Notes: a model not told the origin generated them from the sequence alone. Positions 17,215 through 26,092 are shown, counted from the first letter of the stretch. The stretch: 64,000 nucleotides of DNA from Nocardioides agariphilus (GCF_015352445.1 NZ_JADKPO010000008.1:62001-126000), one strand, 5' to 3'. Program-made: numbers and translations.

Positions 17215-18066
17215 ATGACGGTGCCCATGGACGTGTGGATGGACGAGATCGTGTTCGGTGAGTCGCCGCGCTGGCACGGGGGTCGACTGTGGTTCTCCGA
17301 CTGGGGGGCCGGGCGGGTCTGGTCGGTCGCCCAGGGCGCCGAGCCCGTTCTCGAGGCGGAGGTCGAGTCGCTGATGTGCATCGACTTCCTGCCGGACGGG
17401 CGACTGCTGGTCGTCTCGCCCGGAGCAGGCCTGCTGCGTCGGGAGCCCGACGGCTCCCTGGTCCCTCACGCCGACCTGTCCGCGATCACCGCCACTGGAT
17501 GGAACGACATCGTCTGCGACGCGCACGGCCGCGCCTACGTCAACAGCATCGGGTTCGACTTCCCCGGCGGTGAGTTCCGTCCTGGGCTGGTGGCCCTGGT
17601 GGACGCCGACGGCTCGGTGCGGACCGTCGCCGAGGGGCTGGCCTTTCCCAACGGCATGGCGATCGCACCGGACGGCTCCACGCTCGTCGTGGCCGAGTCC
17701 TACGCGGAGAAGCTCACGGCATACCCGATCGCTGACGACGGGTCGCTCGGCTCGCCGTACAGCTGGGCAGCGACGCCCGGCGACCACCCCGACGGCATCT
17801 GCTTCGATGCGAGCGGTGCGCTCTGGTACGCCGACGTCGGCAACCAGCACTGCGTCCGCGTCCGCGAGGGCGGCGAGGTCCTCGACGTCGTCGACTCGGA
17901 CCGCGGGGCGTTCGCGTGCGCGCTGACTCGTGACGGCCAGGGACTCGACCGGCCGCTGCTGCTCGTGGTCGGGCAGGAATGGGGTCCCGACACGTGGGGC
18001 GGCGGGAGGCGGACCGGACAGCTCGTCGCCCACGTTGCCCCCGAGCACGGCGACGGGTGGCCCTAG
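17215..18066 (+). CDS. SMP-30/gluconolactonase-family beta-propeller
   Basis: 283 aa, six-bladed propeller. FGESPRWHGGRLWFSDW carries the metal-binding Glu and the first blade. GWNDIVCDAHGRAYV has the Asn of the site, FPNGMAIAPDGSTLVVAES the next, and HPDGICFDASGALWYADVG the catalytic Asp region. Family members hydrolyse sugar lactones or organophosphates with Ca or Zn. ATG 17215 is used; ATG 17227, 7 nt after TATGAC, may be the real start. Confidence 0.82.
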   Translation: MTVPMDVWMDEIVFGESPRWHGGRLWFSDWGAGRVWSVAQGAEPVLEAEVESLMCIDFLPDGRLLVVSPGAGLLRREPDGSLVPHADLSAITATGWNDIVCDAHGRAYVNSIGFDFPGGEFRPGLVALVDADGSVRTVAEGLAFPNGMAIAPDGSTLVVAESYAEKLTAYPIADDGSLGSPYSWAATPGDHPDGICFDASGALWYADVGNQHCVRVREGGEVLDVVDSDRGAFACALTRDGQGLDRPLLLVVGQEWGPDTWGGGRRTGQLVAHVAPEHGDGWP

Positions 18067-18092
18067 TCGGCAGGGGTTGCCAGCCAGATCTC

Positions 18093-18153
18093 TGGGTTGT
18101 CGTGCCAGGCATTGGCCGGCAACCCACAGATTCACCGGCCGGCCGGGGAATCC
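18093..18153 (-). repeat. 61-bp dispersed element, copy 1
   Basis: Read on the minus strand, this 61-bp segment matches 45703-45763 at 51 of 61 positions without gaps. It contains a TGGGTTG...CAACCCA inverted repeat. It overlaps the last seven codons of the YcaQ-like gene, whose TGA falls within the conserved CCGGTGA. Confidence 0.65.
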
Positions 18154-19253
18154 ATCCGAAGCACCTCCACGCCCAACCACCCCGCGAGGTCCTCGATCTC
18201 GGCGTCGACGGCGTGGGTCATCGCGGGGGTGAACGGCTCGTCCTCGTGGACGGCGTCGACGCGGAGCACGCCCTCCTCGCGCTCGGCGGTCGCGTCGAGC
18301 TTCCCGACGAGCCGGTCGCCGTAGAGGATCGGCAGCGCGTAGTAGCCCCAGACCCGCTGCTCTCGGGGCTTGTACATCTCCAGCAGGTAGTCGAAGCCGA
18401 AGACCGCGTCGAGGCGCTTGCGGTCCATCACCAGCCGGTCGAAGGGTGACAGCACAGCGGTGCGCCCCTCGAACTCCTCGAGGCCCTCCAGCAACGACGG
18501 ATCGACCCGCCACGTGCCGCGCACGCCCTCGATGACGGCGGGCTCGCCGGCCTCGCGAACGTACGTCGGCTCGGCACGGTCCGCAGGTCCGGTCGGGCGG
18601 GCGATACCCAGTGCCCGCAGCCGGCGGCGGTCGCGCTCGGCCAACGCCTCGTCGGGATCGGGCAGCGGCGCGTGGCCGTAGACCCGCTCGGCCAGGTCCC
18701 ACAGCTTCTCGCGACCGGTGGACGACACGACCGCGACCTCATCGCGCTGCAGCATGAACCAGAGCATCTGCTGGACGTTCTTGTTGTTGGTCCAGCCGCT
18801 GGAGCCCCAGGTGCGCTGGCAGGTGTCCGGCAGCCGTGTCGCCGGCAGCGGACCCTCGGCACGCAGCGTGGAGAGGATGTCTTGGCGGCACTCCTCGTTG
18901 GCCGCGAACCAGTCGGCGACCTCGTGCACCCAGGGTTTGAGAGTGCCGCGGCCCGGCCAGTACGGCGCCTCCGCGCGGTGCAGCGGAAGGTCCTCGACCG
19001 GCCGGTAGAAGCCCAGGTAGTGCACCAGGCGCTGGTCCTCGACGGCCGTCTCCAGCTCGCCGGGGTCGTAGGCCGATCCCAGCCGCGACCAGCACAGTAG
19101 GTCGTAGCTGGTGGCGATCGGTGCCGTCGGCTCGGTCGGCAGCAGGGTCAGGTGCCGGACCAGGTCCATCAGGTCCGTCGGACGCTCGGCCGTCAACAGC
19201 TGGGCGCGCAGCGCGATGCGGCGCGCGTCCTGCTGGGACAGCTGGTGGGTCAC
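18132..19253 (-). CDS. YcaQ-type winged-helix DNA glycosylase
   Basis: 373 aa, winged helix DNA-binding family (HTH_42), whose E. coli member YcaQ unhooks interstrand crosslinks. HQLSQQDARRIALRAQLL opens the protein. The family motif usually written QxQ is seen here as LPTEPTA / LLCWSRLG with PYWPG. Middle blocks are WGSSGWTNNKNVQQML and VLSPFDRLVMDRKR; the end is DLAGWLGVEVLRM. GTG 19253 overlaps the TGA of the upstream reductase (GTGA). Confidence 0.78.
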   Translation of the reverse strand: MTHQLSQQDARRIALRAQLLTAERPTDLMDLVRHLTLLPTEPTAPIATSYDLLCWSRLGSAYDPGELETAVEDQRLVHYLGFYRPVEDLPLHRAEAPYWPGRGTLKPWVHEVADWFAANEECRQDILSTLRAEGPLPATRLPDTCQRTWGSSGWTNNKNVQQMLWFMLQRDEVAVVSSTGREKLWDLAERVYGHAPLPDPDEALAERDRRRLRALGIARPTGPADRAEPTYVREAGEPAVIEGVRGTWRVDPSLLEGLEEFEGRTAVLSPFDRLVMDRKRLDAVFGFDYLLEMYKPREQRVWGYYALPILYGDRLVGKLDATAEREEGVLRVDAVHEDEPFTPAMTHAVDAEIEDLAGWLGVEVLRMDSPAGR

Positions 19254-19858
19254 GGGTTGAGGAGGCGCTCCATGCGGGCGGCCTCCTCGTCGAACGCGGA
19301 CCGCCGAACCCGCTGGCCGCACGAGGCGAGCAGCCTGGCGAAGTCGGCGCCGGCTCGGTCGACCCGGTCGTCGAGGGGCGGCTGGTCCGTGGCGACGCCG
19401 AAGTCCTCGGTCGCCGCGTAGACACCTGTCGGCGAGACCACCGCACGTAGGTAGGAGAACAGCGGCCGCAGGGCGTGCTCGAGGACCAGTGAGTGCCGCT
19501 CGGTGCCGCCGGTCGCCCCGATCAGCACCGGCATGTCGGTCAGCGACTCCTCGGGAAGCACGTCGAAGAACGACTTGAACAGCCCGCCGTAGCTGGCGTT
19601 GAACGCCGGCGTCACCGCGATCAGCCCGTCGGCGGAGGCCACGGTCTCGAAGGCCTCCTCGAGCTGGGTGTTGGCGAAGCCGGTGGTCATCGCGTCTGCG
19701 ATCGACCGGGCCAACGGGCGCAGCTCGACGACGTGCGTGGTGACCGAGAGCCCTTGTGCGGACAGGTGTTTGGTCGCCGCTGCCGCCAGGCGCTCGGCCA
19801 GCAGCCGGGTCGAGGAGGGCTCGCGCAGCCCTCCGCTGACGACGGTCAGGTCAGTCAT
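19250..19858 (-). CDS. NADPH-dependent FMN reductase (CE1759-like)
   Basis: 202 aa flavodoxin fold. VSGGLREPSSTRLLAERL binds the FMN phosphate; TPAFNASYGGLFKSFFDVL and IGATGGTERHSL are the other flavin contacts. This group is found paired with a luciferase-like monooxygenase, to which it should supply reduced FMN. Here that partner is immediately upstream with an 8-nt overlap, and YcaQ follows with a 4-nt overlap. Confidence 0.85.
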   Translation of the reverse strand: MTDLTVVSGGLREPSSTRLLAERLAAAATKHLSAQGLSVTTHVVELRPLARSIADAMTTGFANTQLEEAFETVASADGLIAVTPAFNASYGGLFKSFFDVLPEESLTDMPVLIGATGGTERHSLVLEHALRPLFSYLRAVVSPTGVYAATEDFGVATDQPPLDDRVDRAGADFARLLASCGQRVRRSAFDEEAARMERLLNP

Positions 19859-20942
19859 CGCTGCTCTCCTTCGCGGCCAGGAGCGACTCGTGGGTCGGTG
19901 CGTTAGGGACGTCGGCGGGGCGGTCCTTCTCCATCTCCACGCGCAGTGTCGCGACGACCTCGCCGAGCAGGTCCAGCTGCTCGAGGACGGTCTTCAGCGG
20001 CAGCCCCGCGTGGTCGACCAGGAACAGCTGGCGCTGGTAGTCGCCGACGTAGTCGCGGAAGGCGAGCGTCTTCTCGACGACCTGCTGCGGCGACCCGACC
20101 GTCAGCGGCGTCTGGTCGGTGAACTCCTCCAGCGAAGGCCCGTGGCCATAGACCGGCGCCACGTCGAAGTACGGGCGGAACTCCTTGACCGCGTCCTGGC
20201 TGTTGCGACGCATGAACACCTGGCCGCCGAGACCGACGATGGCCTGAGCCGCCGTGCCGTGACCGTAGTGCTCGTAGCGGCGACGGTAGAACTGCACCAT
20301 CCGCTCGGTGTGGGACGCCGGCCAGAAGATGTGGTTGGCGAAGAAGCCGTCGCCGTGGAACGCCGCCAGCTCGGCGATCTCAGGAGTGCGGATCGAGCCG
20401 TGCCAGACGAAGGGGGGTACGCCGTCCAGAGGACGCGGCGCGAGGGTGAAGCCGTGCAGCGGGGTGCGGAACTGACCCTCCCAGTCGACGACCTCCTCGC
20501 GCCAGAGTCGTCGCAGGAGGTCGTACTTCTCCACGGTCAGCGGCACCGCCTGGCGGATGTCCTCGCCGAACCACGGGTAGACCGGGCCGGTGTTGCCACG
20601 CCCCAGCATCAGGTCCACCCGGCCGCCGGAGAGGTGCTGGAGGACGGAGAAGTCCTCGGCGATCTTGACCGGGTCGTTGGTGGTGATCAGCGTGGTGGAG
20701 GTCGAGAAGACCAGCCGGTTGGTGCGCGCGGCGAGATAGCCGAGCAGGGTCGTCGGCGAGGAGCAGACGAACGGCGGGTTGTGGTGCTCGCCGGTCGCGA
20801 AGACATCGAGCCCCACCTCCTCGGCCTTCTCGGCCATCGCGACCGTGGCCTGGATGCGCTCGGCCTCGGTCGGCGTACGGCCGTTGACGGGGTCGGGGGT
20901 CACATCACCGACGGTGAAGATCCCGAACTGCATCGCGCTCAC
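19851..20942 (-). CDS. LLM-class flavin-dependent monooxygenase (CE1758-like)
   Basis: 363 aa bacterial-luciferase-like TIM barrel: FGIFTVGD, DVFATGEHHNPPF, STTLITTNDPVKIAEDF, GRVDLMLGRGNTGPVYPWFG and VWHGSIRTPEIAELAAFHGDG. It uses FMNH2 and O2, probably delivered by the neighbouring reductase; substrate unknown. GTG 20942 is preceded by GAGAGG at 8 nt; ATG 20933 is an alternative. First gene of a three-gene operon. Confidence 0.85.
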   Translation of the reverse strand: MSAMQFGIFTVGDVTPDPVNGRTPTEAERIQATVAMAEKAEEVGLDVFATGEHHNPPFVCSSPTTLLGYLAARTNRLVFSTSTTLITTNDPVKIAEDFSVLQHLSGGRVDLMLGRGNTGPVYPWFGEDIRQAVPLTVEKYDLLRRLWREEVVDWEGQFRTPLHGFTLAPRPLDGVPPFVWHGSIRTPEIAELAAFHGDGFFANHIFWPASHTERMVQFYRRRYEHYGHGTAAQAIVGLGGQVFMRRNSQDAVKEFRPYFDVAPVYGHGPSLEEFTDQTPLTVGSPQQVVEKTLAFRDYVGDYQRQLFLVDHAGLPLKTVLEQLDLLGEVVATLRVEMEKDRPADVPNAPTHESLLAAKESSDD

Positions 20943-21086
20943 CGCAACATCCTCTCAGGCAGAACCTGACACCGATTTCGGGCCTGATCCGGATTCTTCT
21001 GGCCTTTCGTGACCGGAGGGCCGCATCGTGGTACGCGCGCCGACGACGGGTCGGCATTCTGCTCGATGCGTTCCGTGGGGGGACAC

Positions 21087-22838
21087 ATGTTGCTTCTGTC
21101 AGGTGCGCGCTTTCGCGCACTCCACCGTGGGTGGGCGGTGGCCGTAGCCGCCGCGCTCGCCGGGGCTGGCGCCGTCGTCGTGGCGCCGGCGACCGCTGCG
21201 CCGACCCTGCCGGCCAACTGTTCGCAGGAGACGGTCGGGGGGACGGTCACCTGCACGTTCGGCTACACCGGCGGTGCGCAGACCTTCACCGTGCCGGCGG
21301 GGGTCACCGAGGTGACCCTGACCGCCTGGGGCGGGCACGGGTCCACGGGCGGCGACGATGTGACGCCAGGCGGAAGAGGGGCGAAGGTCGACGCCACCTT
21401 CTTGGTGGACCCCGGTAGCGACCTGGTGGTGACGGTCGCACAAGACGCGAACTGGGTCGCTCACACGCTTGGTGCCTTCGGCTTCGGCCGTGGTGGCCTC
21501 ACCAGCGAAGGAAGGACCAGTGGTGGCGGCGCTTCGGCTGTCACCAGCGGCGAGCGCGTCCTCCTCGTAGCTGGCGGTGGCGGTGGGGGTGGTTGGACCC
21601 GGAGTTGCGGCGCAGGCGGTGCCGGAGGGGACGCGGGGCATGACGGGCAGCCGGGCCTGTACACCGGCACGTGTGCCGAACAGACGCAGACCAGCCAAGG
21701 AGCCGGCGGCGTCGCCGGGGCGCAACCGACTGCCTCGGGCGGCAATGGCCTGCAGACTCTGTCAACCGCGACACCCACCGCCGGAGCCGGCGGTGGCGGG
21801 TACCACGGCGGATCCAGTGGTAGCCAGGGAGTCGACTCCAGAGCTGGCAGCGGTGGTGGGGGTGGCGGGAGCAGCCACGCGGACGAAGCTGGATCGGGGG
21901 TCTCGCTCTCAGGCCTGAGCGAGCGCCCTGCGGGGGCGAACGGACTGGTGACGATCTCCTACCTCCCGGGCCCCGTCAGCGACATCGCCCTGTCCCCTGC
22001 ATCGGGCTCCGTGCCGGCAGGAAAGCCGCAGTCCTACACCGTCGCCAGCCTCAGCGCGGACGGCGCGAGCCTCGGCGACGTCACCGCGCAGGCAACCTTC
22101 TCGATCGGGCCCGACGGCTCGTGCGCCGGTGCGGTGTGCACGCCAGCCGCCGCCGGTGCCCACACCGTGACCGCGACCTACGGCTCGTTGACGGCGACGG
22201 CCTCGCTGGACGTGACCCCGCCGCAGGGCCCGGTCACCGACATCGAGCTGTCGCCCGCCAGTGCCACCGTGGCGATCGGCGCTCCGCAGAGTTACTCGGT
22301 GACCGGCTTCAACGCCGACGGTGCGAGCCTGGGCGACGTCACCTCGGCCACCACCTTCACCATCAGCCCCGACGGCTCGTGCCTGGCGGCCGTCTGCACG
22401 CCGGCCAGTGCGGGAGCGCACACCGTGACCGCCACGCACGTCGACGGTGTCACCGAGACCGCCTCGTTGACCGTGACCGGGCCGACCTATGCCTACTCCG
22501 GCCTGCTCGCCCCGATCGACGCGCGTCCGGTCGTCAACAAGGCCAAGGCGGGCTCGAGCGTGCCGGTGAGGTTCAGCCTGGGCGCCGACTACGGGCTCGA
22601 CGTGCTGGTGGGTGGCGGCATCACCTCGGTCAAGGTGGACTGTGCGAGCGGCGCGCCGTCCGACGAGATCGAGCAGACCGTGGCGTCGACCAACAAGCAG
22701 GGCCTGACCTACGACGCGGGCTCCGGCATCTACTCGTGGATCTGGTCGACCGACAAGAAGTGGTCCGGTACCTGCCGCGACCTGACCATCCACCTGGCCG
22801 ACGGATCGACCCAGACGGTCAGCTTCTCCTTCAAGTAG
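21087..22838 (+). CDS. Secreted glycine-rich protein with Ig-like repeats and PxKF-type end
   Basis: 583 aa. Signal peptide about 1-38 ending ATAAP. Residues 40-300 form a Gly-rich jelly-roll-like region with Cys pairs and runs of Gly. Two repeats of about 85 residues follow, each starting DIALSPASG / DIELSPASA and ending with a CTPAxAGAHTVTAT block, typical of bacterial Ig-like folds. The last 110 residues hold ARPVVNKAKAGSSVPVRFSL, a PxKF-type cell-surface module. Function unknown; adhesion or envelope role is inferred. ATG 21087 follows GTGGGGGG. Confidence 0.72.
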   Translation: MLLLSGARFRALHRGWAVAVAAALAGAGAVVVAPATAAPTLPANCSQETVGGTVTCTFGYTGGAQTFTVPAGVTEVTLTAWGGHGSTGGDDVTPGGRGAKVDATFLVDPGSDLVVTVAQDANWVAHTLGAFGFGRGGLTSEGRTSGGGASAVTSGERVLLVAGGGGGGGWTRSCGAGGAGGDAGHDGQPGLYTGTCAEQTQTSQGAGGVAGAQPTASGGNGLQTLSTATPTAGAGGGGYHGGSSGSQGVDSRAGSGGGGGGSSHADEAGSGVSLSGLSERPAGANGLVTISYLPGPVSDIALSPASGSVPAGKPQSYTVASLSADGASLGDVTAQATFSIGPDGSCAGAVCTPAAAGAHTVTATYGSLTATASLDVTPPQGPVTDIELSPASATVAIGAPQSYSVTGFNADGASLGDVTSATTFTISPDGSCLAAVCTPASAGAHTVTATHVDGVTETASLTVTGPTYAYSGLLAPIDARPVVNKAKAGSSVPVRFSLGADYGLDVLVGGGITSVKVDCASGAPSDEIEQTVASTNKQGLTYDAGSGIYSWIWSTDKKWSGTCRDLTIHLADGSTQTVSFSFK

Positions 22839-22852
22839 GAGCCGCCCAGGTT

Positions 22853-22917
22853 CCGCCGTCAGTGACGATCCGGTCGTCTCCAGCAGCTGGAGACAGCCAT
22901 TGCGTCACTGACGGCGG
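22853..22917. terminator. Nested double hairpin after the secreted protein gene
   Basis: Outer perfect 15-bp arms (22853-22867 and 22903-22917, CCGCCGTCAGTGACG) enclose an inner perfect hairpin GTCTCCAG-CAG-CTGGAGAC (22876-22894). It begins 14 nt after the stop. The next gene is on the same strand, so it probably insulates the two. Confidence 0.6.
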
Positions 22918-22983
22918 GCCAGGCCAGCCAGACCACGTCACCGCCCTTGCCGCGATCCGGTCCGAGGGGCACCCGGACCTGGC

Positions 22984-22989
22984 TACGCT
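22984..22989 (+). promoter_or_regulatory. -10 box of the 519-aa unknown gene
   Basis: TACGCT, 7 nt before GTG 22997; no ribosome binding site, so a leaderless start is likely. Confidence 0.4.
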
Positions 22990-22996
22990 GCCGCGG

Positions 22997-24556
22997 GTGA
23001 TCCGCACGCCGCCGATGATCCCAGGCCCCACGGGCCGGTTCGCGGTGCGCCAGGACCTGACGGCCATCGACGTGCGCGAGCTCGCGGCGCCCGAGGGCGA
23101 CGGGCCCGCCTCTCGCGGTCTCTTCGGACGCGGCTCCCGCAAGGCTTCGGCCGCGCCGGGCGAGCGTCGCTACGGGCTCGGCTACCAGGTCTGGGAGACC
23201 GACGCGCAGACGGGCGAGCAACGGTTCGTACGCCGGGTGGTCGCCGCCTGGCTGGCCGTCGAGGAGATGCCTGACAGCTTGCAGTTCCACCAGGAGTTCG
23301 CGCCGGAGGAGGCGTCGCGCGTGCGGCGCCAGATGTGGGACATGATCGCCGCGGCGATGGCTGTCGGCGGCGGTAACCCCGAAGCCGGCCGGCCCCCGCT
23401 GGCCGCGTACCCACCGGGAGTACAGCAGGACGCCACGTTGGTGCGTGGTGTCGCGGAGAACCTCGAGCAGCTGGCTGACCGTTGGTGCGCCTTCGCCGCG
23501 TGGCAACCTGACGGTGAGGCGTTCTGGGTGCGCACCAACGGCTTGCACAGCTGCGTCGGTCTCGACGGGTCCGCGTCGCCGCGGCTCTACCTCGAGCGCA
23601 AGAGCCGCACCCGCGACTCCTGGCTGCCGGTCGCCGACCACTCCCAGCGTTTCGAGGGCCTCCCGGATCGCAAGGCCAAGGTGACCTTCGACGACGGGAC
23701 CGCCATCCTCGACGGCGCGCCCCGCCCCGACCTGATGCACCCGTACGCCGTCCCGCTGGGCGAGGACGGTTGGGTGCCGTCGTCTGCACCCGCTGCCGCA
23801 GCGATCGCGGCGACGCTGCCGGACCACGTCGTCGTCGTCGGCGTCGATGAGTGGACACCGCACCACGTCGTGGCAGCGATCGAGGACCTGACCCGCGAGC
23901 TGACCCCAGGCCTGGTGTCCCGGGCCGTCGACCGCCAGGTCGTCTTGCGGTTCGAGGTCGCCGGCGTCGAGCTGAGCGAGGACGAGTTCTTCGGCCGCGT
24001 GGGACGCGAGGTCCCCGAGGCGGCCGACGCGATCCGCAAGCTCGTGGAGCAGGCAGCCGCCGTCCTCGAGGACACGTTCGTGTACTCCGACCCGGAGGAG
24101 GGCATCGGCCTGCTGTCGCAGGCGGTCTGGGCGCTCGGCGTCCTGGACCCGGCACCCTGGGCGACCCTGACGGCGTACGGCCGGGTGGTCGACGCCGAGC
24201 ACGAGTCCACGTTCGCGGGCCAGACCGTGCCGGCGGTGCTGGCCGCCCGTGGCTGGGACGACGAGGCGATCGACTTCGTGTTCTGGGTGATGGTGCGCAA
24301 CTACTTCAACACCCTGACCGACCTCAAGGTCGTCTGGAACGGCTGGGGACTGCGCGGCGCCGTCGTGGACCGCGACCCGGTCGAGCTGGCCCGGCGCGTC
24401 GTGGGCCGGCATCGTGACGACATCGCCTCCCGTCGCTACGAGCTGGCCCGGCGGCCCGGCGGCCTGGAGCAGCTGGCCGGGGATCTGCCCTACCCCTACG
24501 AACCGTGGGTCGAGGCGTTCTTGCGCGAGGTCAGCGACCAGCTCGCCGGCTCCTGA
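22997..24556 (+). CDS. Conserved-looking protein of unknown function, 519 aa
   Basis: No signal peptide or membrane helix, so cytosolic. Acidic, Trp-rich, mixed alpha/beta. Notable stretches are RYGLGYQVWETD, WCAFAAWQPDGEAFWVR and DFVFWVMVRNYFNTLTD. I do not recognise a family and see no nucleotide-binding or metal motif. Composition matches its neighbours, arguing against recent transfer. It precedes two small membrane-protein genes on the same strand with an 23-nt gap that contains a separate -10 box. Confidence 0.7.
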   Translation: MIRTPPMIPGPTGRFAVRQDLTAIDVRELAAPEGDGPASRGLFGRGSRKASAAPGERRYGLGYQVWETDAQTGEQRFVRRVVAAWLAVEEMPDSLQFHQEFAPEEASRVRRQMWDMIAAAMAVGGGNPEAGRPPLAAYPPGVQQDATLVRGVAENLEQLADRWCAFAAWQPDGEAFWVRTNGLHSCVGLDGSASPRLYLERKSRTRDSWLPVADHSQRFEGLPDRKAKVTFDDGTAILDGAPRPDLMHPYAVPLGEDGWVPSSAPAAAAIAATLPDHVVVVGVDEWTPHHVVAAIEDLTRELTPGLVSRAVDRQVVLRFEVAGVELSEDEFFGRVGREVPEAADAIRKLVEQAAAVLEDTFVYSDPEEGIGLLSQAVWALGVLDPAPWATLTAYGRVVDAEHESTFAGQTVPAVLAARGWDDEAIDFVFWVMVRNYFNTLTDLKVVWNGWGLRGAVVDRDPVELARRVVGRHRDDIASRRYELARRPGGLEQLAGDLPYPYEPWVEAFLREVSDQLAGS

Positions 24557-24567
24557 GGCGACGCCTC

Positions 24568-24573
24568 TACTGT
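24568..24573 (+). promoter_or_regulatory. -10 box of membrane protein gene
   Basis: TACTGT, 6 nt before GTG 24580, without a ribosome binding site. Confidence 0.4.
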
Positions 24574-24579
24574 GAGCGC

Positions 24580-24942
24580 GTGAACGACGGCCTGCAGCTC
24601 GCGCTGTCGGTGCTGTCGGTCGCGGTTGCCCTGGTCGCACTTGCCTACGTCGTCCTCGACCGCCGCGCCGACCGGGTCCTGCTGGGTGTCGTCGCGTTGC
24701 TGTGGCTCGGCACGATCGTCCAGCTCGTCTACGGCCTCGCGCGGCTGCCGAGCGCCGACGACGACGTGCACGGCGTGGTGTTCGTGCTGTACCTGCTGGG
24801 CCTGGCCGCCGTACCTCCCGCAGCTGCGTGGTGGGCCCGCGGCGAGCCGAGCCGGGCCGGGGCCGGCGTGGTCGTGGTCGCCGGCCTGCTCGTCCCCTTC
24901 CTCCTGCTGCGCCTGAGCACGCTGTGGAGCGGCGGTGCCTGA
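24580..24942 (+). CDS. Four-helix membrane protein, unknown
   Basis: 120 aa, hydrophobic segments at about residues 5-25, 32-55, 64-85 and 93-113, with short charged loops (DRRADR, RGEPSRAG). No family recognised. GTG 24580 is supported by its -10 spacing. It overlaps the next membrane-protein gene by 8 nt, so they may work together. Confidence 0.6.
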   Translation: MNDGLQLALSVLSVAVALVALAYVVLDRRADRVLLGVVALLWLGTIVQLVYGLARLPSADDDVHGVVFVLYLLGLAAVPPAAAWWARGEPSRAGAGVVVVAGLLVPFLLLRLSTLWSGGA

Positions 24943-25339
24943 GTCCGCGCCGCGCCGCTCCTCGTGGGGACGGGTGCTGATCTTCGTCTACGCCATCTTC
25001 GCGATCGCGGCCACCGGAAGGTCGAGCTACCAGCTGGCGACACAGGCGAGCGATGCGCCCTTCCCCTACGCCCTCTCGGCCGTGGCCGCGATCGTCTACA
25101 TCGGCGCCACCCTGGGCCTGGCCCGCGAGGGTGAGGGCTGGCGCCGGGTCGCGTGGGCGGCGTGCGGGACCGAGCTGGTCGGCGTGCTCGTCGTCGGCAC
25201 CTTGAGCGTCGCGGACCAGGAGCTGTTCCCCGACGACACCGTCTGGTCGGCGTACGGCGCGGGGTACGGCTACCTGCCGCTGCTGCTGCCCTTCGCCGGG
25301 CTGGCCTGGTTGTGGCGCACGCGCATCACGCGTGCATGA
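24935..25339 (+). CDS. Membrane protein, unknown (DUF2567/YgaP-like size)
   Basis: 134 aa with four predicted helices: LIFVYAIFAIAATGRSSYQL, YALSAVAAIVYIGATLGL, ACGTELVGVLVVGTLSV and YLPLLLPFAGLAWLW. The pattern resembles small conserved actinobacterial integral membrane proteins, but the family assignment is not firm. GTG 24935 lies inside the end of the previous gene (8-nt overlap). It overlaps the convergent YCII gene by 14 nt. Confidence 0.6.
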   Translation: MPESAPRRSSWGRVLIFVYAIFAIAATGRSSYQLATQASDAPFPYALSAVAAIVYIGATLGLAREGEGWRRVAWAACGTELVGVLVVGTLSVADQELFPDDTVWSAYGAGYGYLPLLLPFAGLAWLWRTRITRA

Positions 25340-25640
25340 CCACCTGCCAGGGCCGCACCTCGACGGTGAAGAAGCCCGTGGCGACGCTGAGGTCGTCCTG
25401 CCTGGCCAGCCTGGTGGCCTCCTCGAGCCGGTCTGCTCCGGGCAGCCGCAGGATCGTCATGCCCTCGCCCGGACGGTCGGTCATGGGGCCCGCGGCGACG
25501 AGGTAGCCCGCGTCGGTCATCCGGCGCAGGAACGCCAGGTGGTCGCCGAAGCGCTCGTCGCCGAGCACGGACCCACCGGCCGCGGGATCGGCTGGTCGGT
25601 GCAGCAAGGCGACCCAGGTCTCGCCCGCGCCCTCGCTCAC
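25326..25640 (-). CDS. YCII-domain protein
   Basis: 104 aa ferredoxin-like fold. TWVALLHRPADP at the N-terminus, FGDHLAFLRRMTDAGYLVAAGPM with the conserved His/Asp region, and the closing YCII-like FFTVEVRPWQVV. Members are small enzymes or binding proteins of unclear reaction. GTG 25640 overlaps the TGA of the SRPBCC gene (GTGA). Third gene of the ArsR operon. Confidence 0.75.
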   Translation of the reverse strand: MSEGAGETWVALLHRPADPAAGGSVLGDERFGDHLAFLRRMTDAGYLVAAGPMTDRPGEGMTILRLPGADRLEEATRLARQDDLSVATGFFTVEVRPWQVVMHA

Positions 25641-26092
25641 GCGGCCGCGACCCGCTCGGCGTAGGCACCGAGGACCAGGGGCCAGCCGTGGCCGTAGTCG
25701 TCGCGCGCCTGCGCAGCCAGCTCGCCGAAGACCTCCCAGCCGGAGTGCTCCAGGGTCACCAGCGTCTTGCCGTCCTCGTCGGCGAAGCTCACCGCGACCT
25801 GGCTCACCCGCTCGCCGGTGTCGCCCGGATGCCACGTGAAGGCCAGCGACCGGCCGGGCTCCCAGGTGGTGACCGTGCCCCAGACCGCGTCCTCGGCGCC
25901 GGCCTTGGACTCCACGATGCGGCCACCCACCTCGAGCCGGTCGAACCCGACACTCGACTCGGCGCCGTACACGCTGTGCTCGCCCAGCGGCCACCATCGG
26001 CCGATCTGCTCGGTGAACACCGCGAAGGCGAGCGCGGGGTCGGCGTCGACGAGGATCTCGCGGCGCAGGGAAGGCACGGCAGTGTCTGTCAT
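25637..26092 (-). CDS. SRPBCC (START-like) domain protein
   Basis: 151 aa, AHSA1-like lipid/ligand-binding fold: LRREILVDADPALAFAVFTEQIGRWW, GGRIVESKAGAEDAVWGTV, FTWHPGD and LEHSGWEVFGE. Such proteins commonly follow an ArsR regulator in actinobacteria, as here. The ligand is unknown. ATG 26092 overlaps the ArsR stop (ATGA). Confidence 0.82.
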   Translation of the reverse strand: MTDTAVPSLRREILVDADPALAFAVFTEQIGRWWPLGEHSVYGAESSVGFDRLEVGGRIVESKAGAEDAVWGTVTTWEPGRSLAFTWHPGDTGERVSQVAVSFADEDGKTLVTLEHSGWEVFGELAAQARDDYGHGWPLVLGAYAERVAAA

